A stretch of 36,519 nucleotides of DNA, from IMG/VR virus record IMGVR_UViG_3300020396_000365, positions 1 through 36,519 of that record. One strand, written 5' to 3'. The stretch is from a virus. The position numbers and the translations under genes are program-made. This document shows, piece by piece, positions 7,986 through 17,151 of this stretch; the first letter of the stretch is position 1, and each line of letters begins with the position of its first letter. The notes beneath the pieces are model-generated. The model was not told where the DNA came from, searched no databases, and was given only the letters and a program-made list of their open reading frames with translations.

Positions 7986-10735
7986 TGTACAATAATTTAA
8001 GATTTTTTAACGGCTTAGACAATGATCTAAATTTACTTCAAGACGTAGAAGGTATCTGGAAAGGTACTCTCTATTTAGATGAGGTTTCTGAGCAGCTATA
8101 TGAAACCGTTAACCTTTTTGTATTAGAGGAATGTAAACATTTAGGTGATTTAGCTGCTAATACACCAGTTGCCGAGACGGTTGATGCTACAAAATTTATT
8201 TTTAGATGGCAAAAAGATGTTTTAGGAATGTCTAATGACATTATAATGTACAGTACTAAACTATCAGAAGGCAAAATTCTAGTAGACAACAAAGAGTTTG
8301 TTGAATTTGAAGCAGAAGATAACTCAATAATAGATTCGATTGATGCAAATGGTATAAAAGAATTATCTGTTGCAAATCAAGTTGCACTACAGGTAAACTT
8401 AGCTTTAAGTTCTAAAATAGCAGGACCACATAAAAGATCATTAAACATGTATCAGTCTGTTGCTGGTGTAGAAACAAAAATAGCAGAGATACAAATATAC
8501 GGTGAAGTTATTGAAGAAGACGAAAGACTTAGCGTTTTACTTTCTAACTTTGGCGCAACACTAGATGTTGGCGATTTTATGTTGTTTAAAACACATGACA
8601 TTAGTGAAATGTCTCCAGATTTTAAGCTACTTAATAAGAAGCGCAAAGAACTACTCCTAGAGCTACATAACATTAAGCCATTCGTAGGAACTTATAAAGC
8701 TATATTGAATGCTATAGATTTCTTTGGCTATGACAGAATCACTCTAAAGGAATACTGGCTTAACGTTGATAAATCAGCAGAAAGTTTCGGTAAAATGTAT
8801 GCTGTTCCTGTGCCTAACGCATCTAAGCGAGGTGAAATGATTCGTAAAAGATTAAAGTTTAATGTTCCTAGTAATACAATTAAGAAAACTAGTAGATTTA
8901 GCTTGGTTTATAGAATTAATGAACCTAATGGTACGTTTGATCAATGGGATATTCCTAATGTACAGGAAGTATTTGATTTTACACCCGAAGAAGTTCTAAT
9001 AAAATTATACGGGCTTAAAAATAGATTACAAAAAGATTTCTTACCATTAAACGCTAAGATTATTGATATTACAGGTGAAGCTGATTATTTTGCTCAGAAA
9101 AACTTAAATGTTTGGAATATTCAAAATGGAGTTAGTTTCTTTACAGAAGGACATGATATAAAATTTGAAGCACATCCAAAGGGAAGACCTATATTTATAG
9201 AAGACACATCAATGGTTCTTAAAAGTCATTTAGATCAAAATAACGATGCTTCTAATTACAACACATTATTAAATTTAGAGTATGGAAATGAAGATACTCT
9301 TGAACAAAATGAAAGAGAAGATTTAATAGCGGCTCATTCTAAATTTTATCAAAACTATTATGACACAGAATTAAATTCATATAATCAAAATATTCCAATA
9401 GGTGCTCCTATTACTTTGGACGGCACATTAACATTTGATGACATATGGGACGAAGCTAAATTTACATGGGATGATGCAGTTGATGCAAATGAAAATCTTA
9501 AAGTAACTTGGGATAATTGGTGGAAAAGATGGGTATATGAAGTTGAATGGATCATAACTAATAAAGATCAAGGATATGATCAGACATTTAGAGGTCCAAT
9601 AGACAACTTCTTAGTATTTCCAATAACACTGCCATTTGTTGGTAATTATTCTGTTGAAATGAGAACATATGATCTTTTTGGACATAGATCACATTTTAGA
9701 ATGGACGATTTAATTAATATTAGATTAAAAGATTTAGAATTATATGGCATATATAAGTGGAAAGAACTAACTGATTGGGATTCTAAGAAATTAGATTGGT
9801 CCAAATCAGGTGGTTATTGGGATTTTCCTCAAGACAACTTGACAAAGGTTGAAGATGATATAGCTACGCTTTACTTAACATTAGACAGAGCAAATTATGT
9901 ACACAGAGAAGATGATCAGGGTATTAGATTCTCAACAGTACAGAGATTTGTTGATGTTTATTCAGAAATTGGTTTTAGTGAAAATACAGGACCGTACACA
10001 TATGATGAATCTACATTTAGATGGAAAGATACTGAACACTTGTGGTGGGAAGCAATGAGAGTTGGAACAGATTTATCTTCAAGTTTTAAAATAAACGACA
10101 TATCTCAAGGTGAAACATTAAAAGTAACACACGTTGATAGATCTGGTCAATCATTTATAGGTAACCACACAATACTTTCTACTACGCCAACTAGTACTTC
10201 TGATTTATTCGCATGGAATGCAATAGCTCAAGAATTAAACGACAGTACTGATCCTATTATAAGTAAATTTAATTATAACCCAGTACTTGAAGACGTTGAT
10301 GGAGTTGATCCATTAGAAAGCGACATATTCAGATTCATTTTGGCAACAGGTGAAGAATATTCATACACTTATGATTTTGATCAGGTTCAAATAAAAACAA
10401 GTAATCCATCAAGTACTTCTAGTGTTAGTGGTGAAAATCACACAGTACATTATAATCCAACATGGGATGATACTAAAGTATTTAAAGATTATGCTGAGGT
10501 TGAAAGATCTACGCACGTGACTATTTCTACTGACATTTCTAAGTTCCCAGGAGCAAAGAATTCAAAGTGGACTATTCAGAATATAAGTAATCCAGAAATC
10601 ACTGATATATACTATAATAATATGTGGTTGACTTACATATTCAAGCAACCTGGATATTACTCCATATCGCTCGAAGCAGAAGACACATATGGAAACAAAA
10701 ACGTTGTAAAACGAAATATGCTAAAAGTAAAATAA
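7985..10735 (+). CDS. Large baseplate wedge protein, gp7-like candidate, with PKD-like domains
   Basis: A 916-residue protein directly downstream of gp6, the position and size class of T4 gp7 (1032 residues), which forms the outer rim of each wedge. The first half is mixed alpha/beta, with a helical motif around LLNKKRKELLLELHNIKPFV. Around 507-582 there is a PKD/Ig-like unit: YEVEWIITNKDQGYDQTF, FPITLPFVGNYSVEMRTYDL and FGHRSHFRM. A second one ends the protein at about 855-916: NSKWTIQNISNPEITDIYYN, FKQPGYYSISLEAEDTYGNK. Such domains are common in tail spikes and fibres and may face outward. Identification as gp7 is by synteny and size only; the PKD-like units are read from the sequence. Confidence 0.62.
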   Translation: MYNNLRFFNGLDNDLNLLQDVEGIWKGTLYLDEVSEQLYETVNLFVLEECKHLGDLAANTPVAETVDATKFIFRWQKDVLGMSNDIIMYSTKLSEGKILVDNKEFVEFEAEDNSIIDSIDANGIKELSVANQVALQVNLALSSKIAGPHKRSLNMYQSVAGVETKIAEIQIYGEVIEEDERLSVLLSNFGATLDVGDFMLFKTHDISEMSPDFKLLNKKRKELLLELHNIKPFVGTYKAILNAIDFFGYDRITLKEYWLNVDKSAESFGKMYAVPVPNASKRGEMIRKRLKFNVPSNTIKKTSRFSLVYRINEPNGTFDQWDIPNVQEVFDFTPEEVLIKLYGLKNRLQKDFLPLNAKIIDITGEADYFAQKNLNVWNIQNGVSFFTEGHDIKFEAHPKGRPIFIEDTSMVLKSHLDQNNDASNYNTLLNLEYGNEDTLEQNEREDLIAAHSKFYQNYYDTELNSYNQNIPIGAPITLDGTLTFDDIWDEAKFTWDDAVDANENLKVTWDNWWKRWVYEVEWIITNKDQGYDQTFRGPIDNFLVFPITLPFVGNYSVEMRTYDLFGHRSHFRMDDLINIRLKDLELYGIYKWKELTDWDSKKLDWSKSGGYWDFPQDNLTKVEDDIATLYLTLDRANYVHREDDQGIRFSTVQRFVDVYSEIGFSENTGPYTYDESTFRWKDTEHLWWEAMRVGTDLSSSFKINDISQGETLKVTHVDRSGQSFIGNHTILSTTPTSTSDLFAWNAIAQELNDSTDPIISKFNYNPVLEDVDGVDPLESDIFRFILATGEEYSYTYDFDQVQIKTSNPSSTSSVSGENHTVHYNPTWDDTKVFKDYAEVERSTHVTISTDISKFPGAKNSKWTIQNISNPEITDIYYNNMWLTYIFKQPGYYSISLEAEDTYGNKNVVKRNMLKVK

Positions 10736-10744
10736 ACAAATAAA

Positions 10745-11305
10745 ATGGCAAACATTACAGAAATCTTAGGAACTGACTCGGTATCATCATCGAGACCAAC
10801 TATTAATAATAACTTTGAGTTATTAAACGATGAGTTAGCTAGTGTAACTGCTCTATTAAATCCGACAACTTCGGTTTTAAGTGGAGTAACTAACATTACT
10901 ACTTCAGCTATTACAGTTTTGCAAAACAATTTAACGTTATTACAAGTTAATTCAAACGGTGGAACAGTAGGAACAGACTTTACATTCAACAATGCTATCA
11001 CGGCCGCAGGCAATGTGATATTTAGCGGCGTTGTAGGTTCAGCTGCAACTGCTACGACAATCGCTGCACCAACTACAATTGAAAAATCAACATACTTTAT
11101 AGGTGATGGTTTTACAATGCCGGCTGCAACTGATGGTCATGAAGTTATGCTTATCGCAACAGAAGCGGTTACTCTTTTAGTAGCTGCAGGCGTTTCTTTA
11201 GGAGCAACTTCAATTGCACTTATCGGACTTAACTCAACAATTACATTAAGATGTTTTGGAAATACTTGGTACGTAGTTAGCTCACATAAAGCAACTATCG
11301 TTTAA
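10745..11305 (+). CDS. Short fibre-like virion protein
   Basis: A 186-residue protein rich in Thr, Ser, Ala and Asn with low charge, typical of beta-structured trimeric fibres. Its first 35 residues (NITEILGTDSVSSSRPTINN and NFELLNDEL) resemble the start of the collagen-like fibre at 25298 (NIREILHPSDSDSIKFEKIN and YNFDQIL). This suggests a shared attachment or trimer-nucleating module. The remainder alternates Ala/Thr-rich strands and ends in a compact domain (STYFIGDGFTMPAATDGHEV to FGNTWYVVSSHK) of the kind found at fibre tips. Start: ATG after AAACAAATAAA, with no Shine-Dalgarno. It could be a short tail fibre, fibritin-like whisker or baseplate spike decoration. Confidence 0.6.
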   Translation: MANITEILGTDSVSSSRPTINNNFELLNDELASVTALLNPTTSVLSGVTNITTSAITVLQNNLTLLQVNSNGGTVGTDFTFNNAITAAGNVIFSGVVGSAATATTIAAPTTIEKSTYFIGDGFTMPAATDGHEVMLIATEAVTLLVAAGVSLGATSIALIGLNSTITLRCFGNTWYVVSSHKATIV

Positions 11306-11325
11306 TAAACAAAATTAATAAATAA

Positions 11326-13263
11326 ATGGCGACTCCTTTAGTTAGAATACCTCAACCGCAAGGCGGCACAATGTACGCATTCGCATCGGCTGCGAGAGAC
11401 ATAACTAGGGCCTTTAATAATCCTGATCTAAAATTTGAATTTAGCAAGTATGCATTACTTGACTTACCAGATTTTACACAATCAGTAAATGGTTCTAATG
11501 TTATTGACTATGAACTTGGTTTAAAACAAGCATCTGGTCAATCTTATGTTGCATCGATGCCAAATGTCGATTTCGCACAAACTTTTCAAAATTATGCGCT
11601 TAACTTAGAAGAACTTCTTTTAAGAGATGACGACTATGATCCGATTATTTTGCAATCAGATGCTGAAAAGGTATTCTTTAAATGGATGTCAAAACTAGGT
11701 GCTGTAGATTTTAGACCAACTGACTCTAATGAGAGTGTTAATGGTTTATATGCAGAAAATGACAATGCTATATTAGGTGGTGCAAATTACGAAAGATTAG
11801 TTAAATATCTTGGTACTATTGACGCAGAGAACGACGTAACATATTCTGATAATACATATCATGAAGTTTATGTTAACGTTCCGACATCAGTAGGTTTTAC
11901 ACCGACTGTATTATTTAGACCAACTAATTATAATACAACTGCTACTAAATTATATGCAGATGATTATATTAAAGGAAGAGAAGGTCAAGCACATCCAGAT
12001 CCAAATATTAACATTGATTCAGTTGTTGATCAATATAATGCCGAAAGTGGACCATATTACGATATACAAACTAACGCAACCAATTCTGTACAGATTGAAT
12101 TTAATGCTGGAAGTTATGCGGCAATAGAGCAAGACCCAGACACTTCTTCTATTTTAGAATTTTCTAAAAAAGGACAGGACTTTAGATTTAATGCTATATT
12201 AATTTATTATGATCTTTACAGTGAATCAGTACCAGCAAATAGAGCTACTAATTTATATGGTGTTCTAATCTTAGATGATATTAAAGATGCATTCGGTCCT
12301 GGTACAAAAATACATGAACAAATTAAGTATAAGCCAAATGAAGTTACTGGACTTAACGGTAATGCATACTCATTAAAGCTAAACTTAAAATTTAATTCTT
12401 CTCTCGATAATGTAGGTGTTGAAACTTCAATTAATGATTTTACAACATTTTCTATGGATTTATTCATGGACACAACTACTGCACTTGAGAATGCAACACA
12501 ATTGCTTTTAGAGGCAAATACAAGATACTTAGGAATTAACACACGACTATATGATATAGAATCATTAGTTTTAAGTTCTAACGATAGTGAAGACCTTGTT
12601 AATAGAATTACCGCAGTAGAGTCTGACTTTGAAGATGCATCTATTCAATTACAAGATTCAAAATCTTTATTACAATTAATAACTAAGGCACACGATAAAA
12701 TTAATAGATTAATCGATGGCACGGTTCCAGTAGAATTACAATACAACACTGATGTTATATTTAATGGTAAAGGTACTGCAGTTGATAAAACTATTGAGAA
12801 TAAAATAAAAATTAATAACACAGTATATGGTTATTCTTTATGCGAAGCTTGGATATACAATATAGCTGCAGAAGCTCTAGCTGCAAGATTATCTACAGCT
12901 GAGCCATTCGATGCAAATGTCAATGGTCAAGGTGCTGATAAGTTTGCAATCTGGACAAAACTACAAGAATATACTAATAGACTAAGCTTAAACGGCTTGT
13001 TATCATCGGATCCTAATAATGATCTGAATATATACATTGACGACAGTTCTATTTCATGGAAAGTTGGTCAAACACTTAAGATAGTATTTGATACGATAGA
13101 CATGCAGGGTAACAATATTAAAATCTATTCTGATAAAGTTAATAGATTTGATAAATTAGTTGCTGAAATAGATGTTAGTCAACTTTTAACAAATAAACCA
13201 TATATTGAGATAATATGTGTAGATCCTACAACCTATCTCTTTGAAGCAGATATTTTAAGATAA
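11326..13263 (+). CDS. Large virion structural protein with C-terminal coiled coil
   Basis: A 645-residue protein beginning ATPLVRIPQPQGGTMYAFAS and rich in Asn, Asp, Tyr and Thr. Residues about 385-475 form a probable coiled coil (LENATQLLLEANTRYLGINT, then DLVNRITAVESDFEDASIQL and LLQLITKAHDKINRL). The last 170 residues return to beta structure. It lies between the fibre-like gene and a 1267-residue structural gene in the baseplate/tail cluster, with a TAATATG junction to the next gene. A baseplate wedge or fibre-attachment role (T4 gp8 to gp10 positions) is plausible from order, but no family motif confirms it. Confidence 0.6.
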   Translation: MATPLVRIPQPQGGTMYAFASAARDITRAFNNPDLKFEFSKYALLDLPDFTQSVNGSNVIDYELGLKQASGQSYVASMPNVDFAQTFQNYALNLEELLLRDDDYDPIILQSDAEKVFFKWMSKLGAVDFRPTDSNESVNGLYAENDNAILGGANYERLVKYLGTIDAENDVTYSDNTYHEVYVNVPTSVGFTPTVLFRPTNYNTTATKLYADDYIKGREGQAHPDPNINIDSVVDQYNAESGPYYDIQTNATNSVQIEFNAGSYAAIEQDPDTSSILEFSKKGQDFRFNAILIYYDLYSESVPANRATNLYGVLILDDIKDAFGPGTKIHEQIKYKPNEVTGLNGNAYSLKLNLKFNSSLDNVGVETSINDFTTFSMDLFMDTTTALENATQLLLEANTRYLGINTRLYDIESLVLSSNDSEDLVNRITAVESDFEDASIQLQDSKSLLQLITKAHDKINRLIDGTVPVELQYNTDVIFNGKGTAVDKTIENKIKINNTVYGYSLCEAWIYNIAAEALAARLSTAEPFDANVNGQGADKFAIWTKLQEYTNRLSLNGLLSSDPNNDLNIYIDDSSISWKVGQTLKIVFDTIDMQGNNIKIYSDKVNRFDKLVAEIDVSQLLTNKPYIEIICVDPTTYLFEADILR

Positions 13264-13264
13264 T

Positions 13265-16200
13265 ATGAATACTAACAACTCACTTTCTAACACGCTCAAG
13301 AAGCTTCTTGAAATCAATGCTAACTCTTTAAAAATATATGAAAGAGTTAACGAAGCGGTAACCACTGAAAAGAAAGATATTCCTTTGGAAATCTTAGCAT
13401 CAGATGGTACAACTACTACAGTTTATGTACCTGCGTTCGGTTATATGAAACGCGAGTTAGATAGATTAGACACAAACTTAAAGGCACTTACAGGTTTAGG
13501 TAAAGGTAATACTAAAATTAAATTACCAGATGGTAGTTTTCAAAGTATTATTACTTCAGCTTTAAAAACACCAGCTAATGACATTACTAGTGTAATTAGA
13601 CCTGAACGTTTTGCTACCAAAAGTAATTATTTCTTTGAAGATTTCTTAAATCCATTATTGACAACATCTTTAGATGTTTCTGGACAAGTTCCAGACGATA
13701 CTGAAAGAGTGTTAATTAAAAGAATTATTTTTGATTCTACCAACGAAACTACAGTTGAATTTTTTAAAGAAAACTTTAAGAATAGAGAAGAGCTTGATTA
13801 TTATAGTGTTATTAGAGATGTTGTAAATAATAATTTAACATATGTTGTTGACGAAGAGGTAAGAGATTTACCTTTTAGAAATAGCCAATATGCTGGTAAG
13901 TTTGATATTACTTCTATCGATACAATGAAAAAAGATGTTGTTGTTAAAGGTGTTACCAAAAAGAAAGCAGTTAAACTAATAACTGTAGATAAATTAACAT
14001 ACTCTGATAACGGTAAAGATTTAGATGATACTGAACTTCTTAAAATTGGTGATGAACTAATGCTTAATAATGGCAATAAGAACACTAGATATAAGATTTC
14101 AAAAATAGATGGATCTACAAGACAATTAGAACTAGAATTAATAGAAGGTTACGAAGCACTTAAGATAGGTGCTGATTCGTTGTCTATTTATAAGTACATT
14201 AAAGGTGGACTATCTGTACAAGTTAATTGTGGATTCAATGAAAGAGTTTTAGTATTTATTAAAGCTATTGATCCTGATTCAAACATGTTGGCAGAAAAAT
14301 GGTCACCTGGTGTTGGATTATATACAAATGAATTAACTCTTTTACAAGAAGACGGAACGTTCATTAGATTAGATGATTATTACAAGGAAAATGTTGCAGA
14401 CTTTGGTCAGTATATCAAGGCACTTAAAGATGACGCTATCCCACCTGCAACCATAGGTGTGACACCTGATGCTCCAACATTGAACAACAGTAACTTTAAG
14501 GTTGTACAAATTAACAGACACCTGACTAAGAATGACGCATCTGATAAGATTAAAAAGTTCTCGGCAGATAAAACCTCGGTTGAAGAAACAATTAAGAAAT
14601 TAGACGATACTATTTCTAAGAAAAGAACTGAAATTTCAACTAAGAAATATGAATCTGAGGTTCAAAGAGATAAAGATAAAAGTGAACTTAATGCATTAAT
14701 AGAAGAAAGAGCAAGTGAAACTAAACTCTACAATAGTTTAGTAAATCAAATTCAATCATTATCTTCTAGTACTAATGCTACAAATATTTCCCCTAAATTT
14801 AGAGTTAGAGGTTTTTGGGCTGTTCCTGCGCCTAAGAAAGTTGCAGACACAGTTCCTCAAAGCGTAGTACAATTCTCAGTACAATATAGGTACTTATCAA
14901 CAAATGGTAAATCAGGAGAAGTTTCTCAGTTACCGTTTACAGATGGTACCAGAGAGAAAACTGCAGTATTCTCAAATTGGAATGAAATTAAAACTAGCGT
15001 TAGACCAAGAGGAAGAGTTACTAAAGTAACTAATGCACGCCTTGGACAAAGATTAAGAAAATTTGAGTGGAAAGAATCTTTAGTAGAAGATGCACAAGAA
15101 ATTAACTTTAATCAATTAGATATTGCAATTAATCAAAACGAACTAGTTGAAATTAGAGTAAGATCTATTTCTGAAGCAGGTTATCCTGCAAACCCAATAT
15201 ATTCTGATTGGTCAGCACCAATTACTATTGATTTTCCAGAGGCTGAGATAGACACAACTGATTTAGATGGATTAGTTCAGAAAAACTTAGCGGAAGTAGC
15301 TGCGGTTAAAATATCTGAAGAATTAACCTCTAAAGGAGTATTTACACACGTTGATGAAAGCTTTGTAGCTAATGAAAAGTTTTATGCTCACAATGCGGCA
15401 TCAATTGCATCAGGTTTCTTATCAGCAGAACAAAAACCTATTTCAGTATTTGACAAACTAATTGCATTAGAATCTCAAATAGCTGCACTTAAAGAAGGTA
15501 TTGAAGCTGAAGTTGGTGAATTAGTAGTTACAATGAGAGCAGAAGACGGTACGGTATCAGTTATACAAAACAACACTGTTAACCAAGTATTTGCTGGTTA
15601 TTATGTTGACGAAGTTGCAGAACTTACAGTTAAGAAAGGTCACATTGTTACTAAGACATTCAAATTATTATTAGAAAATACTAAAGCAACGAAATTAGAA
15701 CTAGTTGCAAGATTAACAGGTGATAGAACTAAACCAGTTTACAAATCATCAGGTTCAGGTTCTATAGAACATGGTAATGGATTCGGTGTTCAGTTAAATG
15801 ATCAAGAAACATCAAGCATTGATACTAAGGTTGCAACTGATACTTATTACACATCACAAGGTAAATACGATTTAGCCCCGATACAATATCAAAACGTGGC
15901 TCCATCTGCAATTGCTAATGTAGAAGATTTATTATTAGAGGCGCCATACCAGTCTGCACAAAGAAGGGGACAATTTATATACAATAGATATATGGACGTT
16001 GCTAATCAAAATCCTCTTTATGTAACTGAATCATTAATAGACGGAGCAAATGCTAGTCTAACTAATTACGAATATGTTTTAAGCTATGCTTCATTTGAAG
16101 CCGATCCAGCAACTATTCAATTAAACACACCAACAGGTAACGGAGCTTCAAATGACTTTATTTGGACTGGAACATTTGGTGTACATGCAAATGCATCTAA

Positions 16201-17068
16201 CTTAAATTCTGATTTTGATACAAATATGGTAGATGTGTGTTCTGTTGGAACAATAGGTGCAGCAGCGTATAACACGGGTATTTATATGCATAAAGATCAT
16301 CCTGATTTAGAAAACCAATACAGTAACTGGATGGTAGACGGAAGTGGAAATGCAATTTCATATTCAGAAACTACACAAAAGGAGGCATTACAAGTTCTTG
16401 TAAATCAAGCTACACATACAATGCCAATAACTTCTACGTTTGTATCAGGTAAATCGTTTAGATCTGTTGGTGCTTTTGGAGCAAGCTTTATTAATATTAA
16501 TAATGTTAAAGCTAAACAACAATTAGGATTTCAAGATACAAAAGATAGCCAAATTATAGCAGCTGGTGACAGAACATTTAAAATGTCATTCGATTCTAAT
16601 GATCAATTCTTATTAGGTGGAAGATCATGTGGATCTTTCTTATTCATGTCTCCTATTAATTTAGCTACATTATCTGTTGATGGAGAAACTAAACAATCTA
16701 GAAAGTCTATTAAAGGTAGAGATAAATCAGGTTTAGATAATTCTAATGCACTTACAGTTGATGTTGTATTCCAATATAGAATGACAGATTATTTTGGTAA
16801 TGATGCAGCTTCTGATAGAGGAAGAATTGGTGGACAAGCTAAATTAACTTTCCCTAACTTAACGTATACAAAAAAGATTGGTTTTGATATTTTTGATAAA
16901 TTTGATCAACACTTTACATTTGATTTAGAAATATTTGCCAAGTACAGTGCAAAGGGTAAAAACTTAAACTCAATAAGAGCCGCTCAACTAGTTAGAAACG
17001 TACCTAGTACGAATACATCTGCAGTTGATAGAAGAATGTACGACTTTAAAGGTTATTCTGTAAGGTAA
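13265..17068 (+). CDS. Very large virion structural protein with coiled coil and FN3-like domain
   Basis: A 1267-residue protein. The first 420 residues are mixed alpha/beta with repeated charged helices. A long coiled coil spans about 420-505 (SADKTSVEETIKKLDDTISK, KRTEISTKKYESEVQRDKDK, SELNALIEERASETKLYNSL). It is followed by a fibronectin-III-like segment at about 515-665 (VQFSVQYRYLSTNGKSGEVS, LVEIRVRSISEAGYPANPIY, SDWSAPITI). A second short coiled coil occurs near 727-745 (VFDKLIALESQIAALKEGIE). The C-terminal 500 residues are Asn/Ser/Thr-rich beta-type sequence. This architecture suits an extended tail or baseplate protein holding fibres. It lies just upstream of the giant adhesin and its stop is followed by an 83-base gap with a hairpin and promoter motif. 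No specific T4 counterpart recognised. Confidence 0.6.
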   Translation: MNTNNSLSNTLKKLLEINANSLKIYERVNEAVTTEKKDIPLEILASDGTTTTVYVPAFGYMKRELDRLDTNLKALTGLGKGNTKIKLPDGSFQSIITSALKTPANDITSVIRPERFATKSNYFFEDFLNPLLTTSLDVSGQVPDDTERVLIKRIIFDSTNETTVEFFKENFKNREELDYYSVIRDVVNNNLTYVVDEEVRDLPFRNSQYAGKFDITSIDTMKKDVVVKGVTKKKAVKLITVDKLTYSDNGKDLDDTELLKIGDELMLNNGNKNTRYKISKIDGSTRQLELELIEGYEALKIGADSLSIYKYIKGGLSVQVNCGFNERVLVFIKAIDPDSNMLAEKWSPGVGLYTNELTLLQEDGTFIRLDDYYKENVADFGQYIKALKDDAIPPATIGVTPDAPTLNNSNFKVVQINRHLTKNDASDKIKKFSADKTSVEETIKKLDDTISKKRTEISTKKYESEVQRDKDKSELNALIEERASETKLYNSLVNQIQSLSSSTNATNISPKFRVRGFWAVPAPKKVADTVPQSVVQFSVQYRYLSTNGKSGEVSQLPFTDGTREKTAVFSNWNEIKTSVRPRGRVTKVTNARLGQRLRKFEWKESLVEDAQEINFNQLDIAINQNELVEIRVRSISEAGYPANPIYSDWSAPITIDFPEAEIDTTDLDGLVQKNLAEVAAVKISEELTSKGVFTHVDESFVANEKFYAHNAASIASGFLSAEQKPISVFDKLIALESQIAALKEGIEAEVGELVVTMRAEDGTVSVIQNNTVNQVFAGYYVDEVAELTVKKGHIVTKTFKLLLENTKATKLELVARLTGDRTKPVYKSSGSGSIEHGNGFGVQLNDQETSSIDTKVATDTYYTSQGKYDLAPIQYQNVAPSAIANVEDLLLEAPYQSAQRRGQFIYNRYMDVANQNPLYVTESLIDGANASLTNYEYVLSYASFEADPATIQLNTPTGNGASNDFIWTGTFGVHANASNLNSDFDTNMVDVCSVGTIGAAAYNTGIYMHKDHPDLENQYSNWMVDGSGNAISYSETTQKEALQVLVNQATHTMPITSTFVSGKSFRSVGAFGASFININNVKAKQQLGFQDTKDSQIIAAGDRTFKMSFDSNDQFLLGGRSCGSFLFMSPINLATLSVDGETKQSRKSIKGRDKSGLDNSNALTVDVVFQYRMTDYFGNDAASDRGRIGGQAKLTFPNLTYTKKIGFDIFDKFDQHFTFDLEIFAKYSAKGKNLNSIRAAQLVRNVPSTNTSAVDRRMYDFKGYSVR

Positions 17069-17076
17069 TATGGAAA

Positions 17077-17118
17077 AGCTACTGCTATTATGTTAGATAT
17101 ATAATAGAGAAAGTAGTT
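17077..17118 (+). promoter_or_regulatory. Promoter motif GATATATAAT inside a two-part hairpin
   Basis: The 83-base gap before the giant adhesin gene holds GATATATAAT at 17096-17105. CTATTAT (17085-17091) pairs with ATAATAG (17101-17107) around a 9-base loop, and an outer stem AGCTAC (17077-17082) pairs with GTAGTT (17113-17118), including one G-U. The 3' arm of the inner stem overlaps the motif, as at 3269-3304. Here the structure ends 33 bases before the ATG at 17152, so direct masking of the start is less likely. Confidence 0.45.
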
Positions 17119-17151
17119 AGTACTCTATTAATAAAACAAGTAACACGATAA

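Noticed and set aside
10657-11013. 118-codon minus-strand ORF spanning the gp7-like/fibre junction
   Set aside because: It overlaps two well supported + strand genes and shows no recognisable domain.
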